From assembly GCA_016788045.1 (NCBI GenBank), contig JAEUTG010000004.1:147571-211570 (forward strand): DNA of 64,000 nucleotides, read 5' to 3'. The notes under the pieces were generated by a model. The model searched no databases and was not told the origin of the DNA. It saw only the letters and a program-made list of their open reading frames with translations. Within the stretch, counting starts at the first letter, position 1. Every line of letters begins with the position of its first letter. Both the position numbers and the translations under genes were made by a program. This document shows positions 16,715 through 26,125 of the stretch, piece by piece. The DNA comes from Bacteroidales bacterium (GTDB taxonomy: Bacteria > Bacteroidota > Bacteroidia > Bacteroidales > Lentimicrobiaceae).

Positions 16715-18001
16715 ATGAAAGTTTTGATGTTCGGTTGGGAGTTTCCGCCACACATCACCGGTGGGCTTGGCACTGCCTGCTTCGGTATGACCAAAGGCCT
16801 GCTGAAAAACGGAGTTCAGGTTTTATTTGTCGTTCCCAAAGCCTATGGCGATGAAAGCGAGGAAGCGGTCAGACTGGTGAATGCCAGCGATGTTACCATC
16901 GATATCCGCAAGACAGGACAACAGGACTTTTGGAAAGACATCACTTATCTGGAAGTAAATTCAAGCCTGGTTCCCTACGTTGGCCCCGAAGCCTTCGACA
17001 ATCTTATTGAAACAGGCGAAGCTTATTATTCAGAAACTGAAGAATCAATTTTTAATGCCAGATATACTTTTTCCGGTAAATATGGCGCTAACCTGCTCGA
17101 AGAAGTGTCGCGCTATGCGCTTGTCGGTGCCCAGATAGCGTCGGACTCGGAATTTGACCTGATTCATGCACACGACTGGCTTACTTATCCTGCTGGTATC
17201 GCAGCCAAAAAAGCAAGCGGTAAACCCCTGGTTGTGCACATGCATGCCACTGAGTTTGACCGCTCGGGCGAAAATGTGAACCAACAGGTGTATGACATTG
17301 AACGTCAGGGCATGGAAGCCGCTGACAAGGTGATTACCGTGAGCAACCTTACACGCAATATCGTCATCGATCGCTACGGAATAAATCCCGATAAAGTAAT
17401 TACCGTGCACAATGCCGTTGAACCTACCGACAGGAACGAACTGCTTGATGTACAAAAACATGTGCCTGAAAAAATTGTAACGTTTCTCGGAAGGGTTACC
17501 TTCCAGAAAGGTCCGGAGTACTTTATTGAGGCAGCTTACAAAGTATTGCAACGCGACCCGAATGTGAGGTTTGTAATGGCCGGAACAGGAGACCTGCTGG
17601 AAAAGATGATCCGCAGGGTTGCACAGCTCCGTATTGCCACCAGATTCCATTTTACCGGATTCCTCAGGGGCGAAAATGTAGACCGTATGTTTGCCATGAG
17701 CGATGTGTATGTAATGCCTTCTGTTTCAGAACCATTTGGCATTTCTCCTCTCGAAGCCATGCGCTCAAATGTTCCAGTGGTGATTTCAAAGCAATCGGGC
17801 GTAGCCGAAGTTCTGCAGCATGCGTTGAAGGTCGACTTCTGGGATATTGATGCAATGGCTGATGCCATTTATGCTTTACTGCGCTACAACAGCCTTTCTT
17901 CGGTATTCTCCAAATACGGTGCCCACGAAGTTGAAAACCTCAAATGGGAGAATGCAGCCAGACTCATCAAAGATGTGTACGAAAAAGCGTTGGAGAAATA
18001 G
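16715..18001 (+). CDS. Glycogen synthase-like glycosyltransferase family 4
   Basis: 428-residue GT-B fold enzyme without signal peptide. The N-terminal FGWEFPPHITGGLGTACFG contains the KTGGL-like donor loop (TGGLG) seen in glycogen synthases and related GT4 enzymes. HAHDWLTYPAG lies near residue 150. The C-terminal donor domain has FLGRVTFQKGPEYF and the E-x7-E motif EPFGISPLEAM. It sits 37 bp after the debranching enzyme and 28 bp before the GH57 gene. In Bacteroidota this gene recurs in glycogen clusters, suggesting transfer of glucose to an alpha-glucan primer or chain, but the donor (ADP- or UDP-glucose) cannot be read. The GT3 domain downstream may be the main elongating synthase. Confidence 0.85.
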   Translation: MKVLMFGWEFPPHITGGLGTACFGMTKGLLKNGVQVLFVVPKAYGDESEEAVRLVNASDVTIDIRKTGQQDFWKDITYLEVNSSLVPYVGPEAFDNLIETGEAYYSETEESIFNARYTFSGKYGANLLEEVSRYALVGAQIASDSEFDLIHAHDWLTYPAGIAAKKASGKPLVVHMHATEFDRSGENVNQQVYDIERQGMEAADKVITVSNLTRNIVIDRYGINPDKVITVHNAVEPTDRNELLDVQKHVPEKIVTFLGRVTFQKGPEYFIEAAYKVLQRDPNVRFVMAGTGDLLEKMIRRVAQLRIATRFHFTGFLRGENVDRMFAMSDVYVMPSVSEPFGISPLEAMRSNVPVVISKQSGVAEVLQHALKVDFWDIDAMADAIYALLRYNSLSSVFSKYGAHEVENLKWENAARLIKDVYEKALEK

Positions 18002-18029
18002 ATCATAATCACTGTCATAATAAACCACC

Positions 18030-19592
18030 ATGAGATCAATTTGCTTTTATTTTCAGGTTCATCAGCCCTTCAGAATCAAAACTTACCGGTTTTTCGATAT
18101 TGGAGCCAACCATCATTATTACGACGAATACCAGAACCGGTCCATTATAAAACGTGTCGTCGAAAGATCCTACCTGCCGATGAACAAGTTGTTACTCGGT
18201 CTTATAAAAGAATATGGTGCAGCTTTCAGGGTAAGTTTTTCAATTTCGGGGAATGCACTCGACCAGTTCGAGATGTATGCACCGGAAGCCCTCGATAGCT
18301 TCAGGAAACTGGCAGCCACCGGCAATGTTGAGTTCCTTGCCGAAACCTACGCCCATTCCCTCGTTGCACTTAAAGATGCCGATGAGTTTAAACGTCAGGT
18401 TAAACTGCACGCTGACAAAATTGAACAGTTATTCGGTGTACGTCCCACTGCTTTCCGGAATACTGAGCTCATCTATTCCGATGCCATCGGAAGCATGGTT
18501 TTTGACATGGGGTACAATGTGATGCTGACCGAAGGGGCCAAGCATATCCTGGGATGGAAAAGTCCGAATTTCCTGTATTGCAGCGGAACCACACCCAAGC
18601 TGAAACTGCTTTTGCGCAACAACCAGCTCAGCGATGACATTGCTTTCCGCTTTTCAAACCAGAGCTGGATTGAATGGCCGCTTACAGCCGAGAAATTTGC
18701 ATCATGGATTGGCAGTGCTGATAAAAACCAGCAGGTTGTCAATATTTTCCTTGATTACGAATCGTTCGGAGAACATCAGTGGGCCGAGACCGGCATTTTC
18801 GATTTCATGAAAGCCTTACCCAAACAGATTTTCTCGCAAACCAATTTTGGATTCTCAACCCCGAGCCAGCTCGCTTCAAAACTTCAGCCCGTTGCTGCAG
18901 TAAATGTTCCTTACCCGATCTCATGGGCTGATGAGGAACGTGACCTTACTGCATGGCTTGGTAATGAAATGCAGGATGAAGCATTTGAAAGTCTTTACAG
19001 GATTTCAGAGAAAGTGAAGCAGATCAGGAACAGGGAAATACAGCAAGACTGGTTGTACCTTCAGACTTCTGACCATTTCTATTACATGTGTACCAAGTGG
19101 TTCTCCGACGGGGCAGTTCATAAGTACTTCAATCCTTATTCAACCCCTTACGAGGCATTTATTAATTATATGAATGTGCTCTCTGACTTTATCAGCCGTG
19201 TTGAGCATTATGACGAAAAAACTGTTGCTGAAACTGAAATGTTCGATATTCCGGATCCGGCTGGTTTGAACAAAACAGCAACCAAAGCAAAATCCGAACA
19301 GCAGACCAAAGCGAAAAGCAGTAAAAAAGCAGCGCCGGCAGCCGATGATGACATTATTTTCAGCCTTTCGAAAAAAGACCTGAATGCAGCAGTTGCCAGG
19401 CTCGATCTGAAAGATCTGGCTCGTTCCATCATGGGGAGGGCTGAATCGGAAATTGATAAGCTTATGAAAAACCTCCCGGTTGCTAAACGCAGGGAGTTGG
19501 AAGATTTGCTGAAATCAACAGCCAAACCGGGAAAAGCAGCCATTGAAAAGTACCGGAAGAAGGTAAACGACCTGATCAAATCACTCTTTTAG
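18030..19592 (+). CDS. GH57 alpha-amylase/glucanotransferase-like protein with Lys/Ala-rich tail
   Basis: 520-residue protein. Residues about 1-400 form a GH57 catalytic domain: FYFQVHQPFRI (the HQP motif), AETYAHSLVAL, FRNTELIYSD with the likely nucleophile Glu, and IFLDYESFGEHQW with the likely acid Asp. There is no signal peptide, so it acts on intracellular alpha-glucan. The final ~100 residues are unusual: a lysine/alanine-rich low-complexity linker (about 405-435) and a charged helical segment (about 445-520) that is not part of the GH57 fold. The gene is in the glycogen operon, 28 bp after the GT4 gene. Hydrolysis versus chain transfer or branching cannot be decided from motifs alone. 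Confidence 0.87.
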   Translation: MRSICFYFQVHQPFRIKTYRFFDIGANHHYYDEYQNRSIIKRVVERSYLPMNKLLLGLIKEYGAAFRVSFSISGNALDQFEMYAPEALDSFRKLAATGNVEFLAETYAHSLVALKDADEFKRQVKLHADKIEQLFGVRPTAFRNTELIYSDAIGSMVFDMGYNVMLTEGAKHILGWKSPNFLYCSGTTPKLKLLLRNNQLSDDIAFRFSNQSWIEWPLTAEKFASWIGSADKNQQVVNIFLDYESFGEHQWAETGIFDFMKALPKQIFSQTNFGFSTPSQLASKLQPVAAVNVPYPISWADEERDLTAWLGNEMQDEAFESLYRISEKVKQIRNREIQQDWLYLQTSDHFYYMCTKWFSDGAVHKYFNPYSTPYEAFINYMNVLSDFISRVEHYDEKTVAETEMFDIPDPAGLNKTATKAKSEQQTKAKSSKKAAPAADDDIIFSLSKKDLNAAVARLDLKDLARSIMGRAESEIDKLMKNLPVAKRRELEDLLKSTAKPGKAAIEKYRKKVNDLIKSLF

Positions 19593-19719
19593 TCCTGGAA
19601 AGTCATTTTGCATGCAAAGATTACAAAACCAGCTCCGGGCAATTAACCATAACTGAACCAGAACCTAAAGGCCCCTGCCTCTGTGCAGTGGCCTTATTGT
19701 TGAATAATACCCAATTCTC

Positions 19720-22700
19720 ATGACACAACTTCAAAAATTAAAGCCTGATTATCTTTTCGAAACAAGCTGGGAAATCTGTAACAAGGTCGGCGGCATTTAT
19801 ACGGTAGTTTCTACCAAAGCGCCGGGAATACAGAAAATGCTGGAAGATAATTACATCCTGATCGGACCCGACGTCTGGAAAGAAACAAATAAAAATCCTG
19901 ATTTTATTGAAGACAGATACATCTATCGCTCCTGGCGGGAACATGCTGAAGCTCAGGGCCTCAGAATCAGGATAGGGAGATGGAACATCGAAAGCAACCC
20001 GATTGTTTTCCTGGTTGATTTTACGCCCTATTTTCAGATTAAAGATAAAATTTTTGCAAATTTCTGGGAAACATACCAGCTCGACTCTATTTCAGGCCAG
20101 TGGGATTATGTAGAACCCGCGCTTTTTGGTTATGCTGCCGGGAAGGTTATCGAGAGCTTTTACGAATTCAACCTTACTTCCCACGACCGTATAGTAGCCC
20201 AATTTCATGAATGGATGACAGGAACAGGGGTTCTTTATCTGCGCGACAAAGTACCCCAGGTAGGATGTATCTTTACAACACATGCAACAGCAATTGGAAG
20301 GGCCGTTGCAGGCAATAACCTTCCGCTCTATGGCGAGTACATAAATTATCAGGCCGATGGGCTTGCCCGCAGGTTTGATATTGTGTCGAAATTCTCTCTT
20401 GAAAGGGCTGCAGCACAGAGTTCCGATGCTTTTACAACCGTAAGCGATATCACAGCTGTTGAATGTTCCCGTTTCCTTTCCCGTCAACCCGATGTGGTAA
20501 CACCTAACGGTTTTGACGATAGCTTTGTACCCGCTCCTGCAGAGTTTGATAACCGGCGTGGCATGGCCCGTCACAAAATAATGCAGGTATCCCGTGCACT
20601 CTTTAATGTCGATTTGCCTGATGATAGTCTTCTGGTAGTCAACAGCGGCAGATATGAATTCAGAAACAAAGGAATCGACCTCTTCATCGATGCCCTTGCA
20701 TCACTCAACAACAACAGGAAATCCGACAAGACCATCATCGGATTCATTACCGTACCGGCCAACCATTCAGGCCCTTCTGAAGCTTTACTCGCACGCCTCA
20801 ACGATCCGGACTTCAATTCTCCCACAACAGGGGAGTACCTTACCCACGGACTCTTTGATCAGGAGCATGACCGGGTTATCAACAAAGCCAGATCTGCCGG
20901 ATTGCTCAACAGGCCGGAGGATAAGGTAAAACTGATATTTGTCCCTTCCTACCTCAACGGATCAGATGGGGTGTTCAACCTGTCGTATTATGAAATGCTC
21001 ATCGGGTTTGACCTTTCTGTGTTTCCTTCCTATTATGAGCCCTGGGGCTATACACCGCTCGAGAGCCTTGCTTTCCATATCCCGACCATCACCACTTCAC
21101 TGGCAGGCTTCGGGCTCTGGATACGTGACAGGAAAAAGGAGCACCAGCCCGGTGCCTGGGTGATTGAACGTACCGACAGCAATGAAAAGGAGGTAACATC
21201 AGCCATTCGTGAGATTATCATGGGTTTTTCTGCTTACAACCTGTCTGATGTTAAGAAAGCCCGTGCAAAAGCATTCGAAATTTCAAGGATTGCCCTCTGG
21301 GATGAACTCGTTGGCAAATACCACGAAGCATTTTCGGTTGCCCTGCAGAAAGTAGCCGGCCGTGAAGAACTCTTCCGCGATAAAAGAACTCCGGATCTGC
21401 TGATGTCGTTCCCTGTGAAGAGACAGCAAACCCCGGTGTGGAACAAGGTTCTGGTAAAACCAGGAATCCCTGAACGGTTCAACGGATTGAAAAGACTCTC
21501 AAGAAACCTTTGGTGGTGCTGGAATCCCCAGGCTACCGAGCTTTTCAGGATGATTGATCCTGTTCAGTGGGAAAACCTGCATCACAATCCGATTGCGTTG
21601 CTCGAATCGCTCACCGTGAAGAAGATGCAGCAACTCGAGAAGAATGAAATTTTCCTTAACAAACTCGATCATGTATATGAGGAGTTTGAAGCATACATGA
21701 AAAAAGCGGCTGAAAAACCAAAGCATCAGATTGCTTATTTCAGCATGGAATACGGTCTTCACGATACAGTTCAGATTTTCTCTGGTGGATTGGGAGTACT
21801 GGCCGGCGACTACCTGAAAGAAGCAAGCGACTCAAATAAAAATCTTATCGGCGTCGGATTGCTTTATCGCTACGGTTATTTCCGTCAGAATCTTTCCATC
21901 TCCGGAGACCAGGTTGATACCTATACTCCGCAGAAGTTTACCCACATGCCGCTGAAACCTGTAAGAAACAGTAACGGTGAATGGGTGATCATTTCACTGG
22001 CCCTGCCCGGAAGAAGTCTTCATGCCAAAGTGTGGAAACTTGATGTGGGCAGGATTCCCCTCTATCTGCTGGATACAGATATTGAAGAAAACAATGAAGC
22101 CGACCGGTTTATCACCCATCAGCTTTATGGTGGCGACTGGGACAACCGTTTCAAACAGGAGCTGTTGCTTGGTGTTGGTGGTATCCGCCTCATCAATGCG
22201 CTTGGATTAAAACCTTCGGTTTACCATTGCAACGAAGGCCACGCCGCCTTTATCGGTCTCGAAAGACTCAGGTTACTGGTTCAGGATCAGAAGTTTTCAT
22301 TTGATCAGGCACTTGAGATCGTGAGGGCTACGCAATTGTTCACAACCCATACGCCTGTGCCTGCTGGTCATGATGCCTTTAGCGAAGACGTACTGAGGGC
22401 TTACATCCCACATTATGCCGACCGGCTCAATCTTTCGTGGAACAGCTTTATGAACCTTGGCCGTTACATTGAAGACAAACTGGATGAAAAGTTCTCGATG
22501 AGTGTACTGGCAACCAGACTGTCACAGGAAATGAATGGGGTAAGCCGCATTCATGGCCGGGTAAGCCGGGAAATGTTCCGGGGAATGTTCGAAGGTTACT
22601 ACGCTGAAGAACTCTACATCAGCCATGTAACCAATGGTGTACATCTTCCGACCTGGGCTTCCTCCGCCTGGCAGGACCTGTATGTGAAAATGTCGGGTGA

Positions 22701-23970
22701 GGATTTCATTCAGAATCAGCACAAACGCGAACTCTGGGACAAAATCCATCAGGTGCCTGATGAAGATATCTGGAAACTCAGACAGACCCACCGTAAGGAA
22801 CTGATTTCCTATCTGCGCAAACGTATCAGTGAGGACCTGAAACGCCGGCAGGAGAACCCTAAATTTATCATGCGTACCCTCGAAACACTGAATGATAATA
22901 CCCTTACAATAGGTTTTGCCCGCCGTTTCGCGACATACAAGAGGGCATACCTTCTTTTCAACAATACCGATCGCCTTTCTCAGCTGGTAAACAATGCCAG
23001 CAGACCGGTTCAGTTTGTTTTTGCCGGGAAAGCCCATCCTGCCGATAAAGCAGGACAGGACCTGATCAAACGGGTAATAGAAGTTTCAAAAATGCCACAG
23101 TTTGCAGGAAAAATCGTCTTCGTTGAAAATTATGATATGTCACTGGGTGCCAAGCTGGTACAGGGTGTTGATGTATGGCTGAATACGCCCACACGTCCGC
23201 TTGAAGCCTCCGGAACCAGTGGTGAAAAAGCCATTATGAACGGGGTGCTCAATTTCTCGGTGCTTGATGGCTGGTGGGCAGAAGGTTACAAACCTGAAGC
23301 CGGCTGGGCCCTATCCGAAGAAAGAACCTATGAAAATCAGCAATTCCAGGATGAACTGGATGCCGAGAACCTTTACAACATCTTTGCCGATGAAATCGTT
23401 CCGGATTTCTATAACCGCGATGAGAATGGAATTCCGCGGAAATGGGTTCAGCTGATAAAGAACAATATCTCAGGGATATCACCGGAGTTTACCATGCGCA
23501 GGATGATCGATGACTATTATGACCGGTTCTACAACAGAATGATCAGCAGGTCGTCAATGATCTTTGACAAAGATTACGAAGGCATCAGGCAGATATCAGC
23601 CTGGAAACGCAAGATTCTCAGGGGATGGGATAGTATTGAAACCGTATCGGTAAGGGTTCCTGATTCAACCCGCAAACCGCTGAGGCTGGGCGAAAACTTT
23701 GTTGCCGAAGTGGTACTTAACGTCAATGAACTGGCTGCCCACGATATCGGTCTCGAAGTATTGTTTGGTCATAAGGTAAACGATGAAGTCAAAAGCCTGT
23801 CCTTTACTGAAGAAATGACGGTTGCCGGAGTCAATGGCAATATCGTTACCTTCTTTATTGAGATTCCAACTCTGCAGGCCGGAGTGTTTGATTATGCTTT
23901 CAGGCTATATCCGAAACATCCGCTGCTTCCGCATCGCCAGGATTTCAACCTTGTCAAGTGGATCTCGTAG
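19720..23970 (+). CDS. Fusion of GT3 glycogen synthase and GT35 alpha-glucan phosphorylase
   Basis: 1416-residue bifunctional protein. Residues about 1-570 are a GT3 (eukaryote-type, usually UDP-glucose) glycogen synthase: ETSWEICNKVGGIYTVVSTK, FTTHATAIGRAVAGN, VVTPNGFDD and the E-x7-E motif YYEPWGYTPLE. From about residue 575 (GLKRLSRNLWWCWNP, the DUF3417 leader) to about 1300 comes a glycogen/alpha-glucan phosphorylase of the short bacterial-archaeal type. It includes AYFSMEYGLHDTVQIFSGGL, YHCNEGHAAF, and the pyridoxal phosphate lysine K1170 in ASGTSGEKAIMNG. A C-terminal beta-rich segment (about 1310-1416) closes the protein. Synthesis and phosphorolysis of the same polymer are thus joined in one chain. 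The linked gene order and absence of a signal peptide agree with cytoplasmic glycogen metabolism. Confidence 0.93.
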   Translation: MTQLQKLKPDYLFETSWEICNKVGGIYTVVSTKAPGIQKMLEDNYILIGPDVWKETNKNPDFIEDRYIYRSWREHAEAQGLRIRIGRWNIESNPIVFLVDFTPYFQIKDKIFANFWETYQLDSISGQWDYVEPALFGYAAGKVIESFYEFNLTSHDRIVAQFHEWMTGTGVLYLRDKVPQVGCIFTTHATAIGRAVAGNNLPLYGEYINYQADGLARRFDIVSKFSLERAAAQSSDAFTTVSDITAVECSRFLSRQPDVVTPNGFDDSFVPAPAEFDNRRGMARHKIMQVSRALFNVDLPDDSLLVVNSGRYEFRNKGIDLFIDALASLNNNRKSDKTIIGFITVPANHSGPSEALLARLNDPDFNSPTTGEYLTHGLFDQEHDRVINKARSAGLLNRPEDKVKLIFVPSYLNGSDGVFNLSYYEMLIGFDLSVFPSYYEPWGYTPLESLAFHIPTITTSLAGFGLWIRDRKKEHQPGAWVIERTDSNEKEVTSAIREIIMGFSAYNLSDVKKARAKAFEISRIALWDELVGKYHEAFSVALQKVAGREELFRDKRTPDLLMSFPVKRQQTPVWNKVLVKPGIPERFNGLKRLSRNLWWCWNPQATELFRMIDPVQWENLHHNPIALLESLTVKKMQQLEKNEIFLNKLDHVYEEFEAYMKKAAEKPKHQIAYFSMEYGLHDTVQIFSGGLGVLAGDYLKEASDSNKNLIGVGLLYRYGYFRQNLSISGDQVDTYTPQKFTHMPLKPVRNSNGEWVIISLALPGRSLHAKVWKLDVGRIPLYLLDTDIEENNEADRFITHQLYGGDWDNRFKQELLLGVGGIRLINALGLKPSVYHCNEGHAAFIGLERLRLLVQDQKFSFDQALEIVRATQLFTTHTPVPAGHDAFSEDVLRAYIPHYADRLNLSWNSFMNLGRYIEDKLDEKFSMSVLATRLSQEMNGVSRIHGRVSREMFRGMFEGYYAEELYISHVTNGVHLPTWASSAWQDLYVKMSGEDFIQNQHKRELWDKIHQVPDEDIWKLRQTHRKELISYLRKRISEDLKRRQENPKFIMRTLETLNDNTLTIGFARRFATYKRAYLLFNNTDRLSQLVNNASRPVQFVFAGKAHPADKAGQDLIKRVIEVSKMPQFAGKIVFVENYDMSLGAKLVQGVDVWLNTPTRPLEASGTSGEKAIMNGVLNFSVLDGWWAEGYKPEAGWALSEERTYENQQFQDELDAENLYNIFADEIVPDFYNRDENGIPRKWVQLIKNNISGISPEFTMRRMIDDYYDRFYNRMISRSSMIFDKDYEGIRQISAWKRKILRGWDSIETVSVRVPDSTRKPLRLGENFVAEVVLNVNELAAHDIGLEVLFGHKVNDEVKSLSFTEEMTVAGVNGNIVTFFIEIPTLQAGVFDYAFRLYPKHPLLPHRQDFNLVKWIS

Positions 23971-23973
23971 TTA

Positions 23974-24007
23974 TTTGTTAAGTTAATAATTGCGATTTCT
24001 ATCTTTG
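23974..24007 (+). promoter_or_regulatory. Candidate promoter of fabG
   Basis: TATCTTTG (24000-24007) is an exact -7 match. A TTTG at 23974-23977 lies 22 bp upstream, slightly longer than usual spacing. The predicted leader is about 35 bases. This suggests fabG is transcribed separately from the glycogen operon that ends at 23970. Confidence 0.5.
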
Positions 24008-24049
24008 TTATTAACCAGTTTTCAGAAACCATAAACCAAAACCAAGCAT

Positions 24050-24796
24050 ATGAAATTACTTGAAGGAAAGACAGCTTTGATCACCGGCGGTGCCAGAGGG
24101 ATCGGTAAAGCAATTGCCGTAAAGTTTGCTTCTCAGGGAGCCAATGTTGCATTCTCGGACCTCAATTACGATGCTGTTGCTGAGGCGCTTGAAAATGAAC
24201 TCAGGGCAATGGGCGTTAAAGCCAGGGGTTATGCCAGCGACGCAAGTTCATTTGAAGGAAGTGATAAATTAATTGAGGATGTTATGGCTGAATTCGGCAG
24301 GATCGATGTGCTGGTTAACAATGCCGGCATTACCCGCGACAATCTGCTGATGCGCATGACAGAATCTGACTGGGATCTGGTCATCAAGGTCAACCTCAAA
24401 TCTGTGTTTAACATGACCAAGGCTGTTCAGCGGGTGATGCTGAAACAACGCTCTGGTTCGATCATCAATATGAGTTCGGTCGTAGGTGTTGGCGGAAACG
24501 CCGGACAGTCGAATTATTCAGCATCCAAAGCCGGTCTGATCGGATTCACGAAATCTATTGCCCAGGAACTGGGTTCCAGAAGCATTCGGTGTAATGCCAT
24601 TGCTCCTGGTTTTATCGAAACCGATATGACAGCTAAACTTCCCGATGATGTAAGAAAAAGCTGGATTGAAGGCATTCCCCTCAAAAGAGGAGGGAAGCCT
24701 GAAGATGTTGCAGATGTAAGTCTCTTCCTGGCCTCTGACTTGTCCTCTTATGTTACCGGTCAGGTAATCAGTGTTTGCGGTGGTATGCAGATGTAA
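24050..24796 (+). CDS. fabG: 3-oxoacyl-ACP reductase FabG (SDR family)
   Basis: 248-residue classical short-chain dehydrogenase, the usual FabG length. The NADP-binding TGGARGIGKA is at about 12-21 and NNAGITRDNLLMRM, strongly FabG-like, near residue 90. The catalytic residues are S143 (NMSSVVG), Y156 and K160 (NYSASKAG). The C-terminus ends YVTGQVISVCGGMQM, as in FabG. It reduces 3-ketoacyl-ACP during fatty acid elongation. It stands alone between its own promoter and a bidirectional terminator, with no other fab gene nearby, so a related SDR activity cannot be fully excluded. Confidence 0.92.
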   Translation: MKLLEGKTALITGGARGIGKAIAVKFASQGANVAFSDLNYDAVAEALENELRAMGVKARGYASDASSFEGSDKLIEDVMAEFGRIDVLVNNAGITRDNLLMRMTESDWDLVIKVNLKSVFNMTKAVQRVMLKQRSGSIINMSSVVGVGGNAGQSNYSASKAGLIGFTKSIAQELGSRSIRCNAIAPGFIETDMTAKLPDDVRKSWIEGIPLKRGGKPEDVADVSLFLASDLSSYVTGQVISVCGGMQM

Positions 24797-24816
24797 TTGT
24801 TGATCTGAAATATCAT

Positions 24817-24865
24817 TGATACAAAACAAACAGGCCGCATTCAGCGGCCTGTTTGTTTTGTATCA
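24817..24865. terminator. Strong bidirectional terminator between fabG and a GT2 gene
   Basis: A perfect 22-bp inverted repeat (24817-24838 and 24844-24865) encloses a 5-base loop (ATTCA). Its GC-rich inner part (CAGGCCGC/GCGGCCTG) is flanked by A-rich sequence on one arm and T-rich sequence on the other, so it can end transcription in both directions. It lies 20 bp after the fabG stop and 13 bp from the 3' end of the facing minus-strand gene. Confidence 0.92.
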
Positions 24866-24877
24866 GCACAGATGAAG

Positions 24878-26062
24878 TTAAGCTCTTTTTGCCCTTTCCC
24901 AGTTCACCGATTGCCGCCCCCTGATCAGACGCCTGAGTCCGAGATAAACACTCAGGTTCATGATGAAGAAATAATAGGGAACAAACAACACCTTAACTTT
25001 CAGTTTTCTGTTTTCCAGATACCAGCCGGCCAGTGCAGCAAGGTAAAACAACACCTGACCCCAGAACAGAATATTGTAAAGGTTAAGCGAAATCAGGCCA
25101 TAATTCAACGCAATGAACAGGTTGATGAGAAAGATAAACGGTAAGGCAAGAGGGGCGAGGGTCCAGCGCAAAACCCGGTGAGAGATATACTGGAACGACA
25201 AGGTACCATACCTGAAAATATTGAGCAGGGGCTTTAATCTGGCTACACTCTGCAATCCTCCGGCTGAAATCCGGATTTTCCGTTTAAGTTCTTCCTCTAC
25301 ATTGGCCGAGGATGTCTCCGTGGCATTGGCTTCGGGTTCATACCTGACCAGATACCCCTGTTGGGTGATACGCATCGTAAGGATAAAATCATCGAGCAGG
25401 GTGTCTTTTTCTACTTCATGAAAAAGTGAAGTCCTTACTGAGAAGAGCTCACCCGCAGCACCAACAACAGAATAAAGTTCCGAATCGAGCCTTTTCAGCG
25501 CTGATTCATATTTCCAGTAGATTCCTTCACCGGCGCCGGCTGCAGCGTCGGCTTTGCCTGCAGCTATTCGTTTTTCACCGGCGACACCGCCAACTTTCGG
25601 ATTCTCATAATGTCTTACAATATTCCTGATGGCTTCAGGATTCAGCATGGTATTGGCATCTGTGAAGATTACGATTGGTGTGTTTACCAGCTTCATCCCC
25701 CGGTTCATGGCTCCGATCTTGCCGGCCCTCGCCGGCTGGTGATGTACTTCAAGCCTGGGATACTTTCTGAGCATTTCCGGTGTTCCGTCATCAGATCCAT
25801 CGGTGACCCATACCAGTTTCAGTTTATCCTCCGGATAATCAAGCTGCAGAGAATTCGAAACTTTGGCTTCAATGAAATCCTTTTCGTTGTACGCAGCAAC
25901 GAACAAAGTGACTTCAGGTTCAAACTCACTGCTGAAATGTATCTTTTTACCTGAAATCAGTCTTTTGATTTTTACCAGAATGTAAAGCAATATACCATAA
26001 CCGGCATAGGCGTAAAAAACTACAAAGACGAGAACCCAGAAAAGGGTGGTTAAAATTGTCAT
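24878..26062 (-). CDS. Membrane-bound glycosyltransferase family 2
   Basis: 394-residue protein with an N-terminal membrane helix (about 5-30), a cytoplasmic GT-A domain (about 45-285) and three or four C-terminal hydrophobic segments (about 295-385). GT2 motifs are VWVTDGSDDGTPEML (donor-binding Asp), IVFTDANTMLNPEA (DxN/DxD-like metal site) and ELKRKIRISAGGLQS in place of the QxxRW motif. This architecture is common for bacterial enzymes making surface or secreted glycans from nucleotide sugars, or for polyprenyl-linked transfer. It is not in the main polysaccharide locus. cysQ lies 63 bp upstream in the same direction. Substrate unknown. Confidence 0.85.
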   Translation of the reverse strand: MTILTTLFWVLVFVVFYAYAGYGILLYILVKIKRLISGKKIHFSSEFEPEVTLFVAAYNEKDFIEAKVSNSLQLDYPEDKLKLVWVTDGSDDGTPEMLRKYPRLEVHHQPARAGKIGAMNRGMKLVNTPIVIFTDANTMLNPEAIRNIVRHYENPKVGGVAGEKRIAAGKADAAAGAGEGIYWKYESALKRLDSELYSVVGAAGELFSVRTSLFHEVEKDTLLDDFILTMRITQQGYLVRYEPEANATETSSANVEEELKRKIRISAGGLQSVARLKPLLNIFRYGTLSFQYISHRVLRWTLAPLALPFIFLINLFIALNYGLISLNLYNILFWGQVLFYLAALAGWYLENRKLKVKVLFVPYYFFIMNLSVYLGLRRLIRGRQSVNWERAKRA

Positions 26063-26125
26063 GTTATCTTATCTTATTCAGTTATCAAGTTGATTTCCAA
26101 ATATGGAAGATGTAACATGCCTGCA

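Noticed and set aside
17045..17650. 201-codon minus-strand frame
   Set aside because: It is antisense to the GT4 gene and shows no domain or promoter.
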